The notes: generated by a model not told the origin, from the letters alone. 64,000 nucleotides of DNA from Corynebacterium kroppenstedtii (GCF_016894245.1 NZ_CP069792.1:1116001-1180000), one strand, 5' to 3'; counted from the first letter of the stretch, positions 43,565 to 56,519 are shown. Numbers and translations are program-made.

Positions 43565-44203
43565 ATGCCGGGACGTGAACGGCGTGACGGCGGACGCTCC
43601 GCCGACAAGAACGACAACAACAAGGGCCGCAACGACCGCGGCCGCAATGATCGCAACAACCGCCGCGGACGCGGCCGTGACGACGACCGCAACCAGTACA
43701 TCGAGCGCGTCGTCACCATTAACCGCGTCTCCAAGGTTGTGAAAGGTGGTCGTCGCTTCAGCTTCACCGCCCTCGTCATCGTCGGTGACGGACAGGGCAT
43801 GGTTGGCGTCGGCTACGGCAAAGCAAAAGAAGTTCCCGCCGCAATCCAGAAGGGTGCCGAAGAGGCTCGCAAGAACTTCTTCCGCGTGCCCATGATTGCC
43901 GGAACCATCACCCACCCGGTCCAGGGCGAGGCTGCCGCGGGCATCGTGATGCTCCGCCCAGCTGCCCCCGGTACCGGTGTGATCGCTGGTGGCGCCACCC
44001 GTCCGGTTCTCGAATGCGCGGGAATCCAGGACGTTCTGTCGAAGTCCCTCGGCTCCGACAACGCCATCAACGTTGTCCATGCAACCGTGGATGCCCTCAA
44101 GCAGCTCGTGCGCCCCGAAGAGGTCGCCGCCCGTCGTGGCAAGTCTGTCGAAGAGGTCACCCCGACTCGTATGCTGCGCGCTCGCGCAGGGCAGGGGGCG
44201 TAA
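43565..44203 (+). CDS. rpsE: Ribosomal protein uS5, with a basic N-terminal extension
   Basis: A 212-residue uS5. The core starts at about residue 44 ([22 protein letters not shown]) and includes [15 protein letters not shown] and the second domain ending [13 protein letters not shown]. The first 43 residues are an Arg/Asn/Gly/Asp-rich extension, likely disordered, as in other actinobacterial uS5. The protein shapes the decoding site and mRNA entry. GGAAGG precedes the start. Confidence 0.98.
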   Translation: MPGRERRDGGRSADKNDNNKGRNDRGRNDRNNRRGRGRDDDRNQYIERVVTINRVSKVVKGGRRFSFTALVIVGDGQGMVGVGYGKAKEVPAAIQKGAEEARKNFFRVPMIAGTITHPVQGEAAAGIVMLRPAAPGTGVIAGGATRPVLECAGIQDVLSKSLGSDNAINVVHATVDALKQLVRPEEVAARRGKSVEEVTPTRMLRARAGQGA

Positions 44204-44206
44204 ACC

Positions 44207-44392
44207 ATGGCACTGAAAATCACACAGGTTAAAGGCACCGTCGGTACCAGGAAGAAGCAGAAGGACAATCTTCGGTCCCTCGGCCTCAAGCGCATTCGTC
44301 ACTCAGTCGTCCAGCCCGACACCCCTCAGGTGCGCGGGATGATCAACGTGGTTCGCCACTTGGTCACGGTCGAAGAAGTGGCGGGGGAGTAG
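44207..44392 (+). CDS. rpmD: Ribosomal protein uL30
   Basis: A 61-residue uL30: [36 protein letters not shown] and [15 protein letters not shown]. It lies three bases after rpsE and six before rplO, within one transcript. Confidence 0.97.
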
Positions 44393-44398
44393 GAAAAT

Positions 44399-44848
44399 AT
44401 GAGCGAACCCATCAAGCTTCATGACCTGCGCCCAGCGAAGGGCGCGAACAAGCCCAAGACCCGCGTAGGCCGCGGTGAGGCATCGAAAGGTAAGACCGCT
44501 GGTCGCGGTACCAAGGGCACCAAGGCACGCAAGCAGGTCTCTGCTGCGTTCGAAGGTGGCCAGATGCCGATCCACATGCGTCTGCCTAAGTTGAAGGGCT
44601 TTAAGAACCCCAACAAGGTCACCTACCAGGTGGTCAACGTTGCGGACCTCCAGAAGCACTTCGAAAACGGTGGCGACGTCACCATCGCCGACCTCGCCTC
44701 TGCCGGCCTGGTCCGCGCAAAGCAGCCGGTCAAGGTTCTCGGCGACGGTGAGATCACCGCGTCGGTCAACGTGACCGCAACAAAGTTCTCGGCCTCTGCA
44801 AAGCAGAAGATCGAGGCTGCCGGTGGATCCGTCACCGAAACCAAGTAA
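44399..44848 (+). CDS. rplO: Ribosomal protein uL15
   Basis: A 149-residue uL15. The N-terminal glycine-rich, basic tail ([20 protein letters not shown]) threads into 23S rRNA; the globular C-terminal domain ends [17 protein letters not shown]. Last gene of this operon before a strong terminator; secY follows from its own transcript start. Confidence 0.98.
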   Translation: MSEPIKLHDLRPAKGANKPKTRVGRGEASKGKTAGRGTKGTKARKQVSAAFEGGQMPIHMRLPKLKGFKNPNKVTYQVVNVADLQKHFENGGDVTIADLASAGLVRAKQPVKVLGDGEITASVNVTATKFSASAKQKIEAAGGSVTETK

Positions 44849-44964
44849 TCAAGCGATCATCATCGCTGGGCCCCGACCCCGTGGCTGTTCGTGAGACTCT
44901 TTACGCAGCGTCGTAATGGAAATCACAGCCAACGTGGTCGGGCAAGTCTGAACTGATAGGAAAA

Positions 44965-45007
44965 GAGGGCGGCCTTCACCTAAGTAGGTGAAAGGGTCGC
45001 CCCTTTT
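44965..45007 (+). terminator. Terminator of the rpsH-rplO operon
   Basis: An extended hairpin, with GGGCGGCCTTCACCT pairing imperfectly with AGGTGAAAGGGTCGCCC, is followed by CTTTTT. It separates rplO from secY. Confidence 0.85.
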
Positions 45008-45126
45008 TGCTCGAACAGGCCTTTTCCTAGTCTGAACGGATAGGTCTTCAACCGCCGGTGCTGCTAGAGTGTGTTAGTCGTTGGCCTGCGCCTAAAAATT
45101 TATGCCTTACTGTCTCAGGAGGATAT

Positions 45127-46455
45127 GTGTCCGCTTTCCTCTCGGTATTCCGGGACCCTGACCTTCGCAAGAAGATCTTGTTCACCGTAACAATGATCAT
45201 CTTGTACCGGATCGGTTCCCAAATTCCCACACCAGGAGTCGATTATTCGAGTATTACTGATCGCTTACATGATCTGAACCAAGATCAAAGCTCCGTGTAC
45301 TCGATGATCAACCTGTTCTCGGGTGGGGCGCTCCTTCAACTATCCATTTTCGCCATCGGCATCATGCCGTACATTACGGCCTCGATTATCGTTCAGCTGC
45401 TCACAGTGGTCATTCCAAAATTTGAGCAGTTGAAGAAGGAAGGCCAATCCGGCCAGGCCAAGATGACCGAATACACCCGTTACCTGACGGTAGGCTTAGC
45501 CCTCCTCCAGTCGGCGGGCATCGTTGCACTGGCCGATCGCCAGCAACTCTTGGGTGAAGGCGTCCAAGTTTTGGATTCCGACGTTGGCACCTTCGGTGTC
45601 ACCATGATGGTTCTCGTTATGACAGCGGGTGCGGTCCTCGTCATGTGGCTCGGCGAACTCATCACGGACAAAGGCATCGGCAACGGCATGTCGCTGCTTA
45701 TTTTCGCTGGTATCGCCACCAGGCTTCCTGCCGACGGTGCCGCCATCCTCCGTGGCTCGGGCGGGCTGGCTTTCGCCCTCGTTGTCGTCGGGGTCCTCAT
45801 CCTGGTCATCGGGGTTATCTTCATCGAGCAAGGGCAGCGGCGTATCCCTGTTCAGTACGCCAAGCGCATGGTGGGGCGTCGTCAATACGGAGAGACATCT
45901 ACGTATTTGCCGCTGAAGGTAAACCAGGCGGGTGTTATTCCGGTCATCTTCGCTTCGTCACTGATCTACGTGCCGGTGTTGATTACGCAGATCGTCAACT
46001 CTTCGCAGACGAACGTCAAGAACAACTGGTGGCAGCGAGATGTCATTCAGTATCTGCAGAACCCGGCCAGCTGGCAGTACATCATCTTGTATTTCGCCCT
46101 CATCATCTTCTTCAGCTTCTTCTACGTGTCCATCCAGTATGACCCGTATGAGCAAGCGGACAACATGAAGAAATATGGTGGCTTCATTCCTGGCGTTCGC
46201 CCGGGCCGGCCGACAGCGGAGTATCTTGGTTACGTAATGAATCGTCTGCTGTTCGTCGGTTCGCTTTACCTCGGTGTCATCGCTGTGTTGCCGAATATCT
46301 TGATCGATATGGGTATTTCCTCGTCAGGAGGAACCCACGGTTCGCTCCCATTCGGTGGTACTGCGATTCTGATTCTCGTGAGCGTGGGCCTGACAACAGT
46401 TCAGCAGATCGAATCACAATTGATGCAGAGCAACTACGAAGGGTTCTTGAAGTAA
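45127..46455 (+). CDS. secY: Preprotein translocase channel subunit SecY
   Basis: A 442-residue SecY with ten predicted membrane helices. Landmarks are the N-terminal [19 protein letters not shown], the plug/TM2 region [22 protein letters not shown], and the cytoplasmic loop FTKGQR-equivalent [15 protein letters not shown]. It forms the Sec channel used by the many exported proteins here. The GTG at 45127 is preferred over 45058 because AGGAGG sits 4 bases upstream and SecY similarity starts there. adk follows after one base. Confidence 0.97.
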   Translation: MSAFLSVFRDPDLRKKILFTVTMIILYRIGSQIPTPGVDYSSITDRLHDLNQDQSSVYSMINLFSGGALLQLSIFAIGIMPYITASIIVQLLTVVIPKFEQLKKEGQSGQAKMTEYTRYLTVGLALLQSAGIVALADRQQLLGEGVQVLDSDVGTFGVTMMVLVMTAGAVLVMWLGELITDKGIGNGMSLLIFAGIATRLPADGAAILRGSGGLAFALVVVGVLILVIGVIFIEQGQRRIPVQYAKRMVGRRQYGETSTYLPLKVNQAGVIPVIFASSLIYVPVLITQIVNSSQTNVKNNWWQRDVIQYLQNPASWQYIILYFALIIFFSFFYVSIQYDPYEQADNMKKYGGFIPGVRPGRPTAEYLGYVMNRLLFVGSLYLGVIAVLPNILIDMGISSSGGTHGSLPFGGTAILILVSVGLTTVQQIESQLMQSNYEGFLK

Positions 46456-46456
46456 T

Positions 46457-47011
46457 ATGCGCCTCGTTCTACTTGGCCCTCCCGGTGCTGGTAAAGGCAC
46501 CCAGGCAGCCATTCTTTCCGACAAGCTCGGCGTTCCCCACGTGTCCACCGGTGACTTGTTCCGGGAAAATATCGGTAACAACACCGAATTAGGCCAGGAA
46601 GCAAAAAGCTACATCGACGCAGGTAAGCTTGTGCCCACGTCTGTCACCGTCAAAATGGTCAAGGACAGGCTCAGCCAGGACGACGCTGCCGACGGATTCC
46701 TCCTCGACGGATTTCCGCGAACAGTGGAACAGGGCGATGAACTCAAGGGCATCCTCGACGGCCTTGGAACCAAGCTAGATGCGGTTGTCCAGTTCGACGT
46801 TTCCGAAGACGTCGTTGTGGAACGCATGTTGGCCCGTGGACGCGCAGATGACACCGAAGAAGTGATTCGCACGCGCCTCAAGGTGTACCGCGATGAAACC
46901 GCGCCGCTGCTGGAGTACTACAAGGACTCCATTATCCGCATCGTGGCCGAAGGATCCGTCGAAGACATTAATCAGCGGACCATGGAAGCCCTCAAGGCTT
47001 TGGATTCCTAA
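46457..47011 (+). CDS. adk: Adenylate kinase
   Basis: A 184-residue adenylate kinase interconverting ATP, ADP and AMP. The P-loop [13 protein letters not shown] is at the N terminus, followed by STGDLFR and the conserved DGFPRTVEQ. It is the short form without the long LID insert, normal for Actinobacteria. Translationally linked to secY (one base apart). A terminator follows. Confidence 0.97.
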   Translation: MRLVLLGPPGAGKGTQAAILSDKLGVPHVSTGDLFRENIGNNTELGQEAKSYIDAGKLVPTSVTVKMVKDRLSQDDAADGFLLDGFPRTVEQGDELKGILDGLGTKLDAVVQFDVSEDVVVERMLARGRADDTEEVIRTRLKVYRDETAPLLEYYKDSIIRIVAEGSVEDINQRTMEALKALDS

Positions 47012-47020
47012 TTTGCTTCC

Positions 47021-47067
47021 CTCCCCGTCGGTTTAACTGCCTGGAGCAGTACACCACGGGGAGTTTT
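47021..47067 (+). terminator. Hairpin terminator between adk and map
   Basis: CTCCCCGT and ACGGGGAG enclose a second stem (ACTGC / GCAGT) and are followed by TTTTG. It suggests that map is at least partly transcribed on its own. Confidence 0.7.
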
Positions 47068-47101
47068 GTTATATCTGTCCCCACATCGTAAAGGCATCAC
47101 C

Positions 47102-47947
47102 ATGGCTTTTCGTCGCCGGAAGAAGAAAATCGCTGCAAAAACACCGGAAGAACTCGACCAGATGGAACGCGCCGGCGCGATCGTCGGCAATGCTCTCGTT
47201 GCCGTGAAAGAGGCGGCTAAACCGGGAGTCAGCTTGCTCGAGCTTAATGCGGTGGCCGAACGGGTTATCAGGAATGCAGGAGCCACACCCACCTTCTTAG
47301 GATACGGGGGCTTCCCCGCGTCTATTTGCGCGTCGCGCAACGACGTCGTTGTCCACGGAATCCCCACTTCCGAGGAAATAGTGGAAGCAGGGGATTACAT
47401 CTCTATCGACTGTGGCGCCACCCTCAACGGCTGGGTCGGCGACAGTGCCTGGTCATTCGGTATCGGCGAAAATGGTGCGTTGCAGGGCGACGAGTTGCCG
47501 GACGACCCCGAATCCGCTGCCGGTGGCTCGCTACGCTCCTTGGATAAAGCCACCCAGGACGTACTTGCTGCCGGCATACGCGCCATGGTGCCGGGAGCCC
47601 ATCTCACAGACGTATCTCACGCCCTGGAAAAGGCCACACGCGAGGCTGAAAAGAAATACGGCGTCTCACTGGGGATTGTCGATGGCTATGGCGGGCACGG
47701 AATCGGCCACGAAATGCATGAAGATCCTTATCTCGCGAACGAGGGCCCAGCAGGCCGCGGCCCACTAATCCAAGAGGGATCCGTATTGGCGATCGAGCCG
47801 ATGCTGACACTAGGGACCTATGACACTGCCGTCCTTGACGACGATTGGACAGTGATCACCACCGACGGAACATGGTCCTCACACTGGGAACACACAGTGG
47901 CAGCCACGGCGGGCGGACCACGGATCTTGACACCACGGCCGGAGTAG
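47102..47947 (+). CDS. map: Methionine aminopeptidase, type I
   Basis: A 281-residue aminopeptidase that removes the initiator methionine. The metal ligands are in [19 protein letters not shown] (the two Asp), [12 protein letters not shown] (His), VLAIEPML (Glu) and HWEHTV (Glu). The start at 47102 (MAFRRRKKK) has AAAGG 7 bases upstream; the longer frame from 47066 is unlikely. The secY-adk-map order is typical of Actinobacteria. Confidence 0.96.
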   Translation: MAFRRRKKKIAAKTPEELDQMERAGAIVGNALVAVKEAAKPGVSLLELNAVAERVIRNAGATPTFLGYGGFPASICASRNDVVVHGIPTSEEIVEAGDYISIDCGATLNGWVGDSAWSFGIGENGALQGDELPDDPESAAGGSLRSLDKATQDVLAAGIRAMVPGAHLTDVSHALEKATREAEKKYGVSLGIVDGYGGHGIGHEMHEDPYLANEGPAGRGPLIQEGSVLAIEPMLTLGTYDTAVLDDDWTVITTDGTWSSHWEHTVAATAGGPRILTPRPE

Positions 47948-48085
47948 AGCACCCGGAATAGAACGCCCGGAAGTGATCGTGGCGCACCCATACAAGTGGG
48001 CACACTGATAGAGAATCGAAGGCCGATCACCCCTGACAAAGCCTTTGTCCTCACATAGTCCGTGCCCGCGGAGGAGGAAAACTTA

Positions 48086-49456
48086 ATGTCCTCGCATTTA
48101 TCATCATCTGAAGAGTCCAACCGTGAAGGGCCCAACCGCAGCGTTCATCATGCCCTCGGAACGGCCGCAACCACGACTAAGGGCATCCCCGCAGCAGAGG
48201 ACCCGTCGGACGGAAAACCAACAATCGGTGCATGGTCAGAGGTCGGTACTCTCCGTGAGGTACTCGTATGCGCACCCGGCCTTGCTCATCAACGGCTGAC
48301 ACCACGAAATTGCCACGACCTCCTTTTCGACGAGATGCTGTGGGTAGATCGTGCCCGCCACGACCACCACGACTTTGTGGAGCAAATGCGCGACCGTGGC
48401 GTCACCGTCTTAGAGCTTCATGATTTGCTGCGTGAAACCGTGGAGATCAATGAGGCCAGGGAGTGGATTCTGGAGCGATGGTTGACACCGAACTCGGTGG
48501 GTCTGGGGCTGGCCGAAGAACTACGCGGGTGGTTTTCGTCGCTCCCCGCAGAGAGGCTAGCCACTCTATTAATTGGCGGGCTTGCGTTCACGGACTTGCC
48601 GAAGGAATTTAACCGGTCAGTGACTAGTGCGCTGTTTGGGCATCGTGGGGAGCTGGAATTTATTCTGCCACCGCTGCCGAATACCCAGTTCACACGGGAT
48701 ACCACGGCATGGATATACGGCGGTGTGTCTATCAACCCGATGCATTGGGCGGTCCGCGAGCGTGAAACAATCCTATTGACCGCAATTTATCGCTTCCATC
48801 CACGTTTCGTGTCACGAGATTTCACCGTGTGGTACGGCGATCCGGACGAGAAAAACGCATTGGCCACCCTGGAAGGTGGCGACATTATGCCGCTAGGGTC
48901 GGGCATAGTTCTCATTGGCATGGGGGAGCGGTCGTCGTGGCAAGCGATTTCGCAGCTCGCGCGCAGTTTATTCCTCCAGGGTGCCGCAAAGCGGATTATC
49001 GTAGCGGAGATGGCTCCCGCCCGCGCCAGCATGCACTTGGATACAGTCTTTACGTTTTGCGACCGAGACGTCGCGACAGCATTTATGAATGTGGTGGAGG
49101 CGATTCGGCCATTCACCCTGCTGCCGTCGGATAAGCCCCGTGGCTTCCAGATTTACCGCGAGGAGCGGTCATTTATTGACACCGTGACCAGCGCTTTGGG
49201 GCTGGATGAGCTCCGCATCGTGCCAACGGGTGGCGAGGCTTTCGCCGCCGAGCGCGAACAGTGGGACGACGGCAATAACGTGGTGGCCCTGGAGCCGGGT
49301 GTTGTTATGGGATACGACAGGAACGTGCACACCAACGCGCTTCTGCGGGAAGCCGGCGTGGAAGTGTTGACCATCAATTCCGCGGAGCTTGGTAGGGGGC
49401 GAGGCGGAGGACATTGCATGACGTGTCCGATTCTGCGCGACCCCGTGGAGTACTAA
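48086..49456 (+). CDS. arcA: Arginine deiminase
   Basis: A 456-residue enzyme converting arginine to citrulline and ammonia. Family motifs in order: [47 protein letters not shown] and the nucleophile cysteine in [10 protein letters not shown] near the end. The first 45 residues are a variable extension. The start at 48086 has the strong GGAGGAGG 8 bases upstream. The other arginine-deiminase genes (arcB, arcC, arcD) are not adjacent, so it may serve acid resistance or nitrogen release rather than the full ATP-yielding pathway. Confidence 0.95.
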   Translation: MSSHLSSSEESNREGPNRSVHHALGTAATTTKGIPAAEDPSDGKPTIGAWSEVGTLREVLVCAPGLAHQRLTPRNCHDLLFDEMLWVDRARHDHHDFVEQMRDRGVTVLELHDLLRETVEINEAREWILERWLTPNSVGLGLAEELRGWFSSLPAERLATLLIGGLAFTDLPKEFNRSVTSALFGHRGELEFILPPLPNTQFTRDTTAWIYGGVSINPMHWAVRERETILLTAIYRFHPRFVSRDFTVWYGDPDEKNALATLEGGDIMPLGSGIVLIGMGERSSWQAISQLARSLFLQGAAKRIIVAEMAPARASMHLDTVFTFCDRDVATAFMNVVEAIRPFTLLPSDKPRGFQIYREERSFIDTVTSALGLDELRIVPTGGEAFAAEREQWDDGNNVVALEPGVVMGYDRNVHTNALLREAGVEVLTINSAELGRGRGGGHCMTCPILRDPVEY

Positions 49457-49480
49457 GGCCCTAGCCGGGGAAGGCCTTAG
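49453..49480. terminator. Stem-loop between convergent arcA and acetyltransferase genes
   Basis: CTAAGGCC and GGCCTTAG form a perfect 8-bp stem; the arcA stop codon lies in its left arm. Without a T-run it may act weakly in either direction. Confidence 0.45.
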
Positions 49481-49499
49481 CGAGGGTTCCCGGATACTT

Positions 49500-50057
49500 T
49501 TAGATTTCGCGTTTGATGCGAGCCGGATTCCCCGCGGCGAACGTGTGCGAGGGGATGTCTCGCGTGACGACGGAACCTGCGCCGATAACAGCATTGTCGC
49601 CGATCGTGACATTGGGGCAGATGATAACGCCGCCGCCGAGCCACACGTTATTCCCTATTGTGATGGGCCCAGCACTTTCGACGCCGGCCTTCCGCGCGTC
49701 GTGATCCTCCATGGGGTGAAGCGGGGTGAGTAACTGGCAGCGTGGCCCGATTTGAACGTGATCGCCCAGCGTGATGGGGGCGGGGTCAAGAAATATGGCG
49801 TCAAAGTTGATGAAGCACCCGTCGCCGATGGTGATGTTGAAACCGTAATCGCACCAAAACGGGTGTTGGATAAAGGACTTTCCGAAGCTTTTAAAAAGGT
49901 TGCTGTAGAGGCCATGGCGCTGCGTGATGTCGAGAAGACTTTGGTCATTTATTTCGGCGAGTGTGCCCAAACAGTCCAGGTGGGCCTGGACGAGTTCAGG
50001 GTCGCTGGCGTCATAGTTCTGCCCGGCAATCATCTTGTCATGGTTGCTTGCAGTCAC
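49500..50057 (-). CDS. Sugar O-acetyltransferase (maltose/galactoside acetyltransferase type)
   Basis: A 185-residue left-handed beta-helix acyltransferase. The N-terminal cap (HDKMIAGQNYDASDPELVQAH) is typical of the maltose O-acetyltransferase (Maa) group, followed by hexapeptide repeats (ITIGDGCFINFDAIFLD, ITIGNNVWLGGGVIICPNVTIGD) and the end GNPARIKREI. It transfers acetyl from acetyl-CoA to a sugar hydroxyl, perhaps for detoxification. It lies downstream of the decaying bgl genes on the same strand. Confidence 0.9.
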   Translation of the reverse strand: MTASNHDKMIAGQNYDASDPELVQAHLDCLGTLAEINDQSLLDITQRHGLYSNLFKSFGKSFIQHPFWCDYGFNITIGDGCFINFDAIFLDPAPITLGDHVQIGPRCQLLTPLHPMEDHDARKAGVESAGPITIGNNVWLGGGVIICPNVTIGDNAVIGAGSVVTRDIPSHTFAAGNPARIKREI

Positions 50058-50223
50058 GTGTCCTCACCTCGTCGTTGTGCGCGGATTCTGGTGCTGAGAT
50101 GCACGGTTGCTTACATGCATGGTGTATTTAAGCATGCGGTGCTTCTAATGGAGCTGCTCCACACTAGTGGAGGCCAGTGTAGCTGGGGATTCGGCTGAGT
50201 GTTGCTCCGCTGTAACGGAGAAT

Positions 50224-50765
50224 TCAGGGGTTAATGGGGCCAATTTCCGCACTAAGCCGAGTGACGTGGAGCGCGAGGTACGCTCGTTCATCGTCGGTAA
50301 GCTCTGTGTCCAGCCGCAATTCCAGGACACTAGCCAGCCGGTCAGCGCACAATACTGCGTCGGGGTGTGACTGTTCAAGGCTTTCGCGAAGAAGTGACAT
50401 TCCTTCGTTCAGCTGATTGCCATTGCGCACGCGGACGAAGAAATATCGCATGTGGGTAATAAACCGGGCGGCGTTAACGGACGTCCTATCCATCGCTATC
50501 CCCAGCGAGGAGTCCACGATGTTGAAAAGCTGAGAGAACAACCCAGTCATAGTGTACGTATCACTGAGGTCATCGGTATGGAAAGCCGCGTTAACCACAT
50601 GCAGGGTTATTGCTGTGGCCTCGGCATGGGGGAGTGGAGGCTGGTGCCGACGCGCTGCCCGGCTTTCATGCCGAACCCCACGCCCCCCCCGGTGAGAACA
50701 ACCTCCCCGCCATCGTCGCGCGTGGCCAGCACGACATTGTTGTTCAGTACCCTTACGATTTTCAC
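50224..50765 (-). pseudogene. BglG/LicT-type antiterminator, internal deletion and frameshift
   Basis: From a GTG at 50765 (AGGAG 5 bases upstream) the RNA-binding CAT domain starts normally: MKIVRVLNNNVVLATRDDGG, then VVLTGGGVGFGMKAGQRV. The frame stops soon after. In another frame the end of PRD1 (EATAITLHVVNAAFHTDDL) leads straight into an intact PRD2 (RFITHMRYFF, ELTDDERAYLALHVTRL), ending at 50224. Compared with about 280 residues in LicT, some 100 residues covering most of PRD1 are missing. Loss of function is likely. It lies downstream of bglA, as in bgl operons. Confidence 0.75.
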
Positions 50766-50831
50766 GGTAGCTCCTGTACCTGGCGTGCTTTATTTCCTCA
50801 GTGGCCTTATCTCCTTAGCGCCTCTGTTGTT

Positions 50832-52394
<1,563 letters not shown>

Positions 52395-53168
52395 TTATGG
52401 AGTGACGGTAAATAACACGTCATGGCTGACGGAACGACCAGCAGAGACGTTCGGTGAAACATTGGCAAGCTTCCGTGAATTGGTGACTACAACCACAGTC
52501 CTGTCGTCGTAGCCGGCTTGAGTGATGGCCCCAAGGTCTGCCGTTCCCAAAGGCTGCCCGGTTGTCACATGGTCCCCCCTTGACACAAATGTTGTGAAAG
52601 CTTCACCGTTCATTTTTACCGTATCGACGCCGACATGAATAAGAACCTCGACGCCCGATGCTGACCGGATTCCGTACGCGTGACCTGAACGCGGAGCCGC
52701 AATCACGGTGCCTTCCACGGGAGAAGTGATGACGCCGGAAGACGGCTTAATGCCAACGCCCGTTCCAATCGCGCCCGAGGCGAATACTGTGTCCGGAACA
52801 TCCTTGAGGTCTATGACAGTTCCTTCGATGGGAGACACCACTATTGCCGACGCTGCACGGCCGGTGGTGGGGGACTCCGCGGGAGCTATGGGAGACGTCT
52901 CGGAGCCTGTGTGTTCCGTCGGCTTTATTTCGCGCTTATCTTCGTGACCTGCGTGCGTAGTAGATCCCTGGGCGGGCGACTGTGATTCATGTCCTGGGAT
53001 TGCGATGGCCTGATCGGTTTTCTTCTCCGCGTAAGGAACAAGGAACCAGCTGGTGATGAACGCAATCACGATTGCCGTTCCGGAACCGATGAGCTGAGCC
53101 GCGAAGGAACCGATAAAAGGAGGGTATTCGGTGGGCTTGGGGATGACATCGTCATGAGCGTCGTTGAA
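52395..53168 (-). pseudogene. Truncated beta-glucoside PTS permease: end of EIIC plus EIIA
   Basis: The frame is open from 53168 to the stop at 52395. It begins inside the last part of the EIIC domain (EYPPFIGSFAAQLIGSG, then AFITSWFLVPYAEKKTD), followed by a Gly/Ser/Thr-rich linker and a complete glucose-family EIIA domain: SPIEGTVIDLKDVPDTVFASG and the phosphohistidine region VLIHVGVDTVKMNGEAF. EIIB and most of EIIC are gone; the 5' side ends next to the infA leader. A start within the remnant (for example near 53069) could still yield a soluble EIIA, but the permease is lost. Confidence 0.75.
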
Positions 53169-53339
53169 CTAGACGTTTTCGCAGGTGATGTGTATTATTT
53201 CTGAACGGTGTCTTTCAACGACATGAGAGACATTGAAATCTGCCTCGTCGGCCGGTGAGAAAAGGCCAGACAAGGCAGTTTTACCTGCATAAACGTAGTC
53301 AACCAGATGCTTGCCGAAGCATCGGGAAACGTGGAGGAT

Positions 53340-53561
53340 ATGGCCAAGAAGGAAGGCGCCATCGAGGTCGAAGGTCGTATTGTCGAGCCTTTGCCCAACG
53401 CGATGTTCCGTGTAGAGCTGGATAACGGGCACAAGGTGCTCGCTCATATTTCCGGCAAAATGCGGCAACACTACATCCGTATTCTTCCCGAGGACCGTGT
53501 CGTGGTGGAGCTCTCTCCCTATGACCTGTCCCGTGGACGTATCGTCTACCGCTACAAGTAA
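53340..53561 (+). CDS. infA: Translation initiation factor IF-1
   Basis: A 73-residue S1-like OB-fold protein, [20 protein letters not shown] to [10 protein letters not shown], near-identical to actinobacterial IF-1. It occupies the ribosomal A site during initiation. The ATG at 53340 matches the conserved start; the longer frame from 53307 is not conserved. GGAGG is only two bases from the ATG, an unusually short spacing. Confidence 0.97.
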   Translation: MAKKEGAIEVEGRIVEPLPNAMFRVELDNGHKVLAHISGKMRQHYIRILPEDRVVVELSPYDLSRGRIVYRYK

Positions 53562-53840
53562 GCAGATTTAGACCTATCAGCCTCCTCATCTCCGTAGGGC
53601 GGTAGAGCTTCCATGGCCCACCATTTAGCGGCCATCGCACAGTTTGAAAGACAATTGTCTGGTTAACAGTTTGATTGACCAGGCTTGTTTCCGCCCCACG
53701 AAACAGCCTCTGGCCACGGTGGCCGGAGCCTTGTCACAAGCTTCATTGCGCTACTCGGCGCCGACCGAGCACCATTGATGACCAATCGTCAAGGACGAAT
53801 GGGGAGAAAACCACCGTGACAACCGGAAGGATTTTGCCAT

Positions 53841-54209
53841 ATGGCACGCCTTGCAGGAGTTGACCTCCCGCGCAACAAGCGCATGGAAGTCGCTCTTACT
53901 TACATCTATGGCATTGGACCAACCAGTGCTAAGCAGCTTCTTGAGAAGACAGAAATCTCTCCTGACCTGCGTACCGACGCTCTGACCGACGATCAGGTCG
54001 CGAAGCTTCGTGACGCTATCGAGGCCGAGTACACCGTCGAAGGTGACCTCCGCCGCCAGGTTCAAGCCGACATTCGTCGGAAGATTGAAATCGGCAGCTA
54101 CCAGGGTCTCCGCCACCGTCGTGGCCTGCCCGTCCGTGGTCAGCGCACCAAGACGAACGCTCGTACCCGTAAAGGCCCGAAGAAGACGATCGCAGGAAAG
54201 AAGAAGTAA
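53841..54209 (+). CDS. rpsM: Ribosomal protein uS13
   Basis: A 122-residue uS13 ([50 protein letters not shown]), in the head of the small subunit contacting the P-site tRNA. First of the rpsM-rpsK-rpsD-rpoA series; rpsK follows three bases later. Confidence 0.98.
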   Translation: MARLAGVDLPRNKRMEVALTYIYGIGPTSAKQLLEKTEISPDLRTDALTDDQVAKLRDAIEAEYTVEGDLRRQVQADIRRKIEIGSYQGLRHRRGLPVRGQRTKTNARTRKGPKKTIAGKKK

Positions 54210-54212
54210 TAT

Positions 54213-54617
54213 ATGCCTCCGAAGACTCGTTCCGGCGCACGCCGTTCTGGCCGTCGCGTCGTCAAGAAGAATGTGGCCAACGGCCACGCCTACATCAAGT
54301 CCACTTTCAACAACACCATCGTGTCCATCACGGACCCCAACGGTGCTGTTATCTCTTGGGCTTCCTCCGGACACGTCGGGTTCAAGGGATCCCGTAAGTC
54401 CACCCCCTTCGCCGCACAGATGGCCGCAGAATCCGCAGCTCGTAAGGCTCAGGAGCATGGCCTGAAGAAGGTTGAAGTTTTCGTCAAGGGCCCGGGGTCA
54501 GGTCGCGAGACCGCCATCCGTTCCCTGCAAGCAGCCGGCTTGGAAGTCAATTCCATCTCCGACGTCACGCCACAGCCACACAATGGCTGCCGTCCGCCGA
54601 AGCGTCGCCGCGTTTAA
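54213..54617 (+). CDS. rpsK: Ribosomal protein uS11
   Basis: A 134-residue uS11 with a basic N terminus ([16 protein letters not shown]), the core [19 protein letters not shown] and the end [15 protein letters not shown]. It lines the mRNA exit channel of the small-subunit platform. Confidence 0.98.
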
Positions 54618-54637
54618 GGGAAGAGGAGAGATAAACA

Positions 54638-55243
54638 ATGGCCCGTTATACCGGTCCCGCAACACGTAAATCCCGCCGTCTCCGCGTCGATCTTGTCGGT
54701 GGAGACGCCAACTTTGAGCGCCGCCCCTACCCTCCGGGACAGGCTGGCCGCGCCCGGATTAAAGAATCCGAATACCTGCTCCAGCTGCAGGAGAAGCAGA
54801 AGGCACGCTTCACCTACGGCATCATGGAAAAGCAGTTCCGCCGGTACTACGCCGAAGCGCACCGTCGCCCCGGCAAAACCGGTGACAACCTGATGGTCCT
54901 TCTGGAGTCCCGTCTGGACAACGTCGTGTACCGTGCTGGTCTTGCCCGCACGCGTCGCCAGGCACGCCAGTTGGTTTCCCATGGTCACTTCACCGTCAAT
55001 GGTAAGAAGGTCAACGTTCCGTCCTTCCAGGTTTCCCAGTACGACATCATCGACGTGCGTGAGAAGTCTCGGAAGATGGTCTGGTTCGACGAAGCACAAG
55101 AAGCTCTTGCCGACGCCGTTGTGCCCGCATGGCTTCAGGTTGTTCCGTCAACCTTGCGCATCCTCGTGCACCAGCTGCCCGAGCGCGCTCAGATCGAGGT
55201 TCCGATCCAGGAACAGCTGATCGTCGAGTTCTACTCGAAGTAA
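54638..55243 (+). CDS. rpsD: Ribosomal protein uS4
   Basis: A 201-residue uS4 (MARYTGPATRKSRRLRVDL; S4 RNA-binding segment SRLDNVVYRAGLARTRRQAR; end EQLIVEFYSK). A primary 16S rRNA-binding protein. It has no N-terminal zinc cysteines, the zinc-free form. GAGGAGAG precedes the ATG. Confidence 0.98.
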   Translation: MARYTGPATRKSRRLRVDLVGGDANFERRPYPPGQAGRARIKESEYLLQLQEKQKARFTYGIMEKQFRRYYAEAHRRPGKTGDNLMVLLESRLDNVVYRAGLARTRRQARQLVSHGHFTVNGKKVNVPSFQVSQYDIIDVREKSRKMVWFDEAQEALADAVVPAWLQVVPSTLRILVHQLPERAQIEVPIQEQLIVEFYSK

Positions 55244-55370
55244 CAGCATCGCCGCTGTCGGCCATGTCGCTGTGGCCTTTATCGGTTACAGCGTTCATCG
55301 TCGCCACGGTTTATTCCACTTGTCCCTTCCAGGCGTCATATAGCGGTCGCCACCAGGAGGAATTACATCC

Positions 55371-56384
55371 ATGCTCATTTCACAGCGTCCACAGTTGACC
55401 GAGGAATACATTGACTCCTCGCGCTCACGGTTCGTCATCGAGCCGCTCGAGCCAGGTTTTGGTTACACCCTTGGCAACTCGTTGCGTCGTACGCTGCTGT
55501 CATCCATCCCGGGTGCAGCGGTCACTAGTGTCCGCATCGAGGGCGTCCTTCACGAATTCACGACGGTTCCCGGCGTGACTGAAGATGTCTCCGACATCAT
55601 CCTGAACATCAAAGGTTTGGTCCTCTCGTCGGATTCCGACGACCCGGTAACCATGTACATTCGCAAAGAAGGACCGGGCGAGGTCACCGCGGGTGACATC
55701 ATGCCTCCGGCCGGTGTGGAAATCCACAACCCGGACATGCACATCGCCACGCTGAATGAGCAGGGCAAACTCGACATCGAGCTCGTCGTTGAGCGTGGGC
55801 GCGGATACGTTCCCGCTGCCCAGGCGACCGGTGAGATCGGGCGTATTCCCGTCGACCAGATTTACTCACCTGTTCTCAAGGTGAGCTACAAGGTTGAAGC
55901 AACGCGTGTTGAACAGCGTACGGACTTCGACCGCCTGGTCATCGACGTCGAGACCAAGAACTCCATCACCGCCCGCGATGCGATGGCATCCGCTGGCGGA
56001 ACCCTGGTCGAGCTTTTCGGACTCGCCCGCGAACTGAACACCGCCGCCGAAGGTATCGAGATTGGCCCCTCCCCGCAGGAGAGTGAGCACATCCAGGCCT
56101 ACGGCATGCCTATTGAGGATTTGAACTTCTCCGTGCGCAGCTACAACTGCTTGAAGCGCGAAGAAATCCACACGGTCGGTGAATTGGCATCGCGTACCGA
56201 GTCCGATCTTCTGGACATCCGCAACTTCGGACAGAAATCCATCAATGAAGTCAAGGTCAAACTTGCTGGCCTGGGGCTCGCGTTGAAGGATGCGCCCGAA
56301 GGCTACGATGTATCGGAAATCGAAGGCTATGACGCCGAAACAGGCGAGTGGATAGACACCGAAGGCGAAGACATCGCCGAGTAA
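55371..56384 (+). CDS. rpoA: RNA polymerase alpha subunit
   Basis: A 337-residue alpha subunit. The N-terminal domain for dimerisation and assembly ([31 protein letters not shown]) is followed by a linker and the C-terminal helix-hairpin-helix domain ([37 protein letters not shown]), which contacts UP elements and activators. AGGAGG lies before the ATG. The last 30 residues are acidic, as in other corynebacteria. Confidence 0.98.
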   Translation: MLISQRPQLTEEYIDSSRSRFVIEPLEPGFGYTLGNSLRRTLLSSIPGAAVTSVRIEGVLHEFTTVPGVTEDVSDIILNIKGLVLSSDSDDPVTMYIRKEGPGEVTAGDIMPPAGVEIHNPDMHIATLNEQGKLDIELVVERGRGYVPAAQATGEIGRIPVDQIYSPVLKVSYKVEATRVEQRTDFDRLVIDVETKNSITARDAMASAGGTLVELFGLARELNTAAEGIEIGPSPQESEHIQAYGMPIEDLNFSVRSYNCLKREEIHTVGELASRTESDLLDIRNFGQKSINEVKVKLAGLGLALKDAPEGYDVSEIEGYDAETGEWIDTEGEDIAE

Positions 56385-56519
56385 CTAGCGGTATCGCCTA
56401 CTCTGACCTCCGCAGCGTCGGCAAACGGTTGTTCCGGGTTCGTCCTGGAGTAGCGCTTATGCCTGAGGCGGACGAGTAGAAAAGTCGCTCACAATTTATC
56501 GTCACGAGGAGAATATTCC

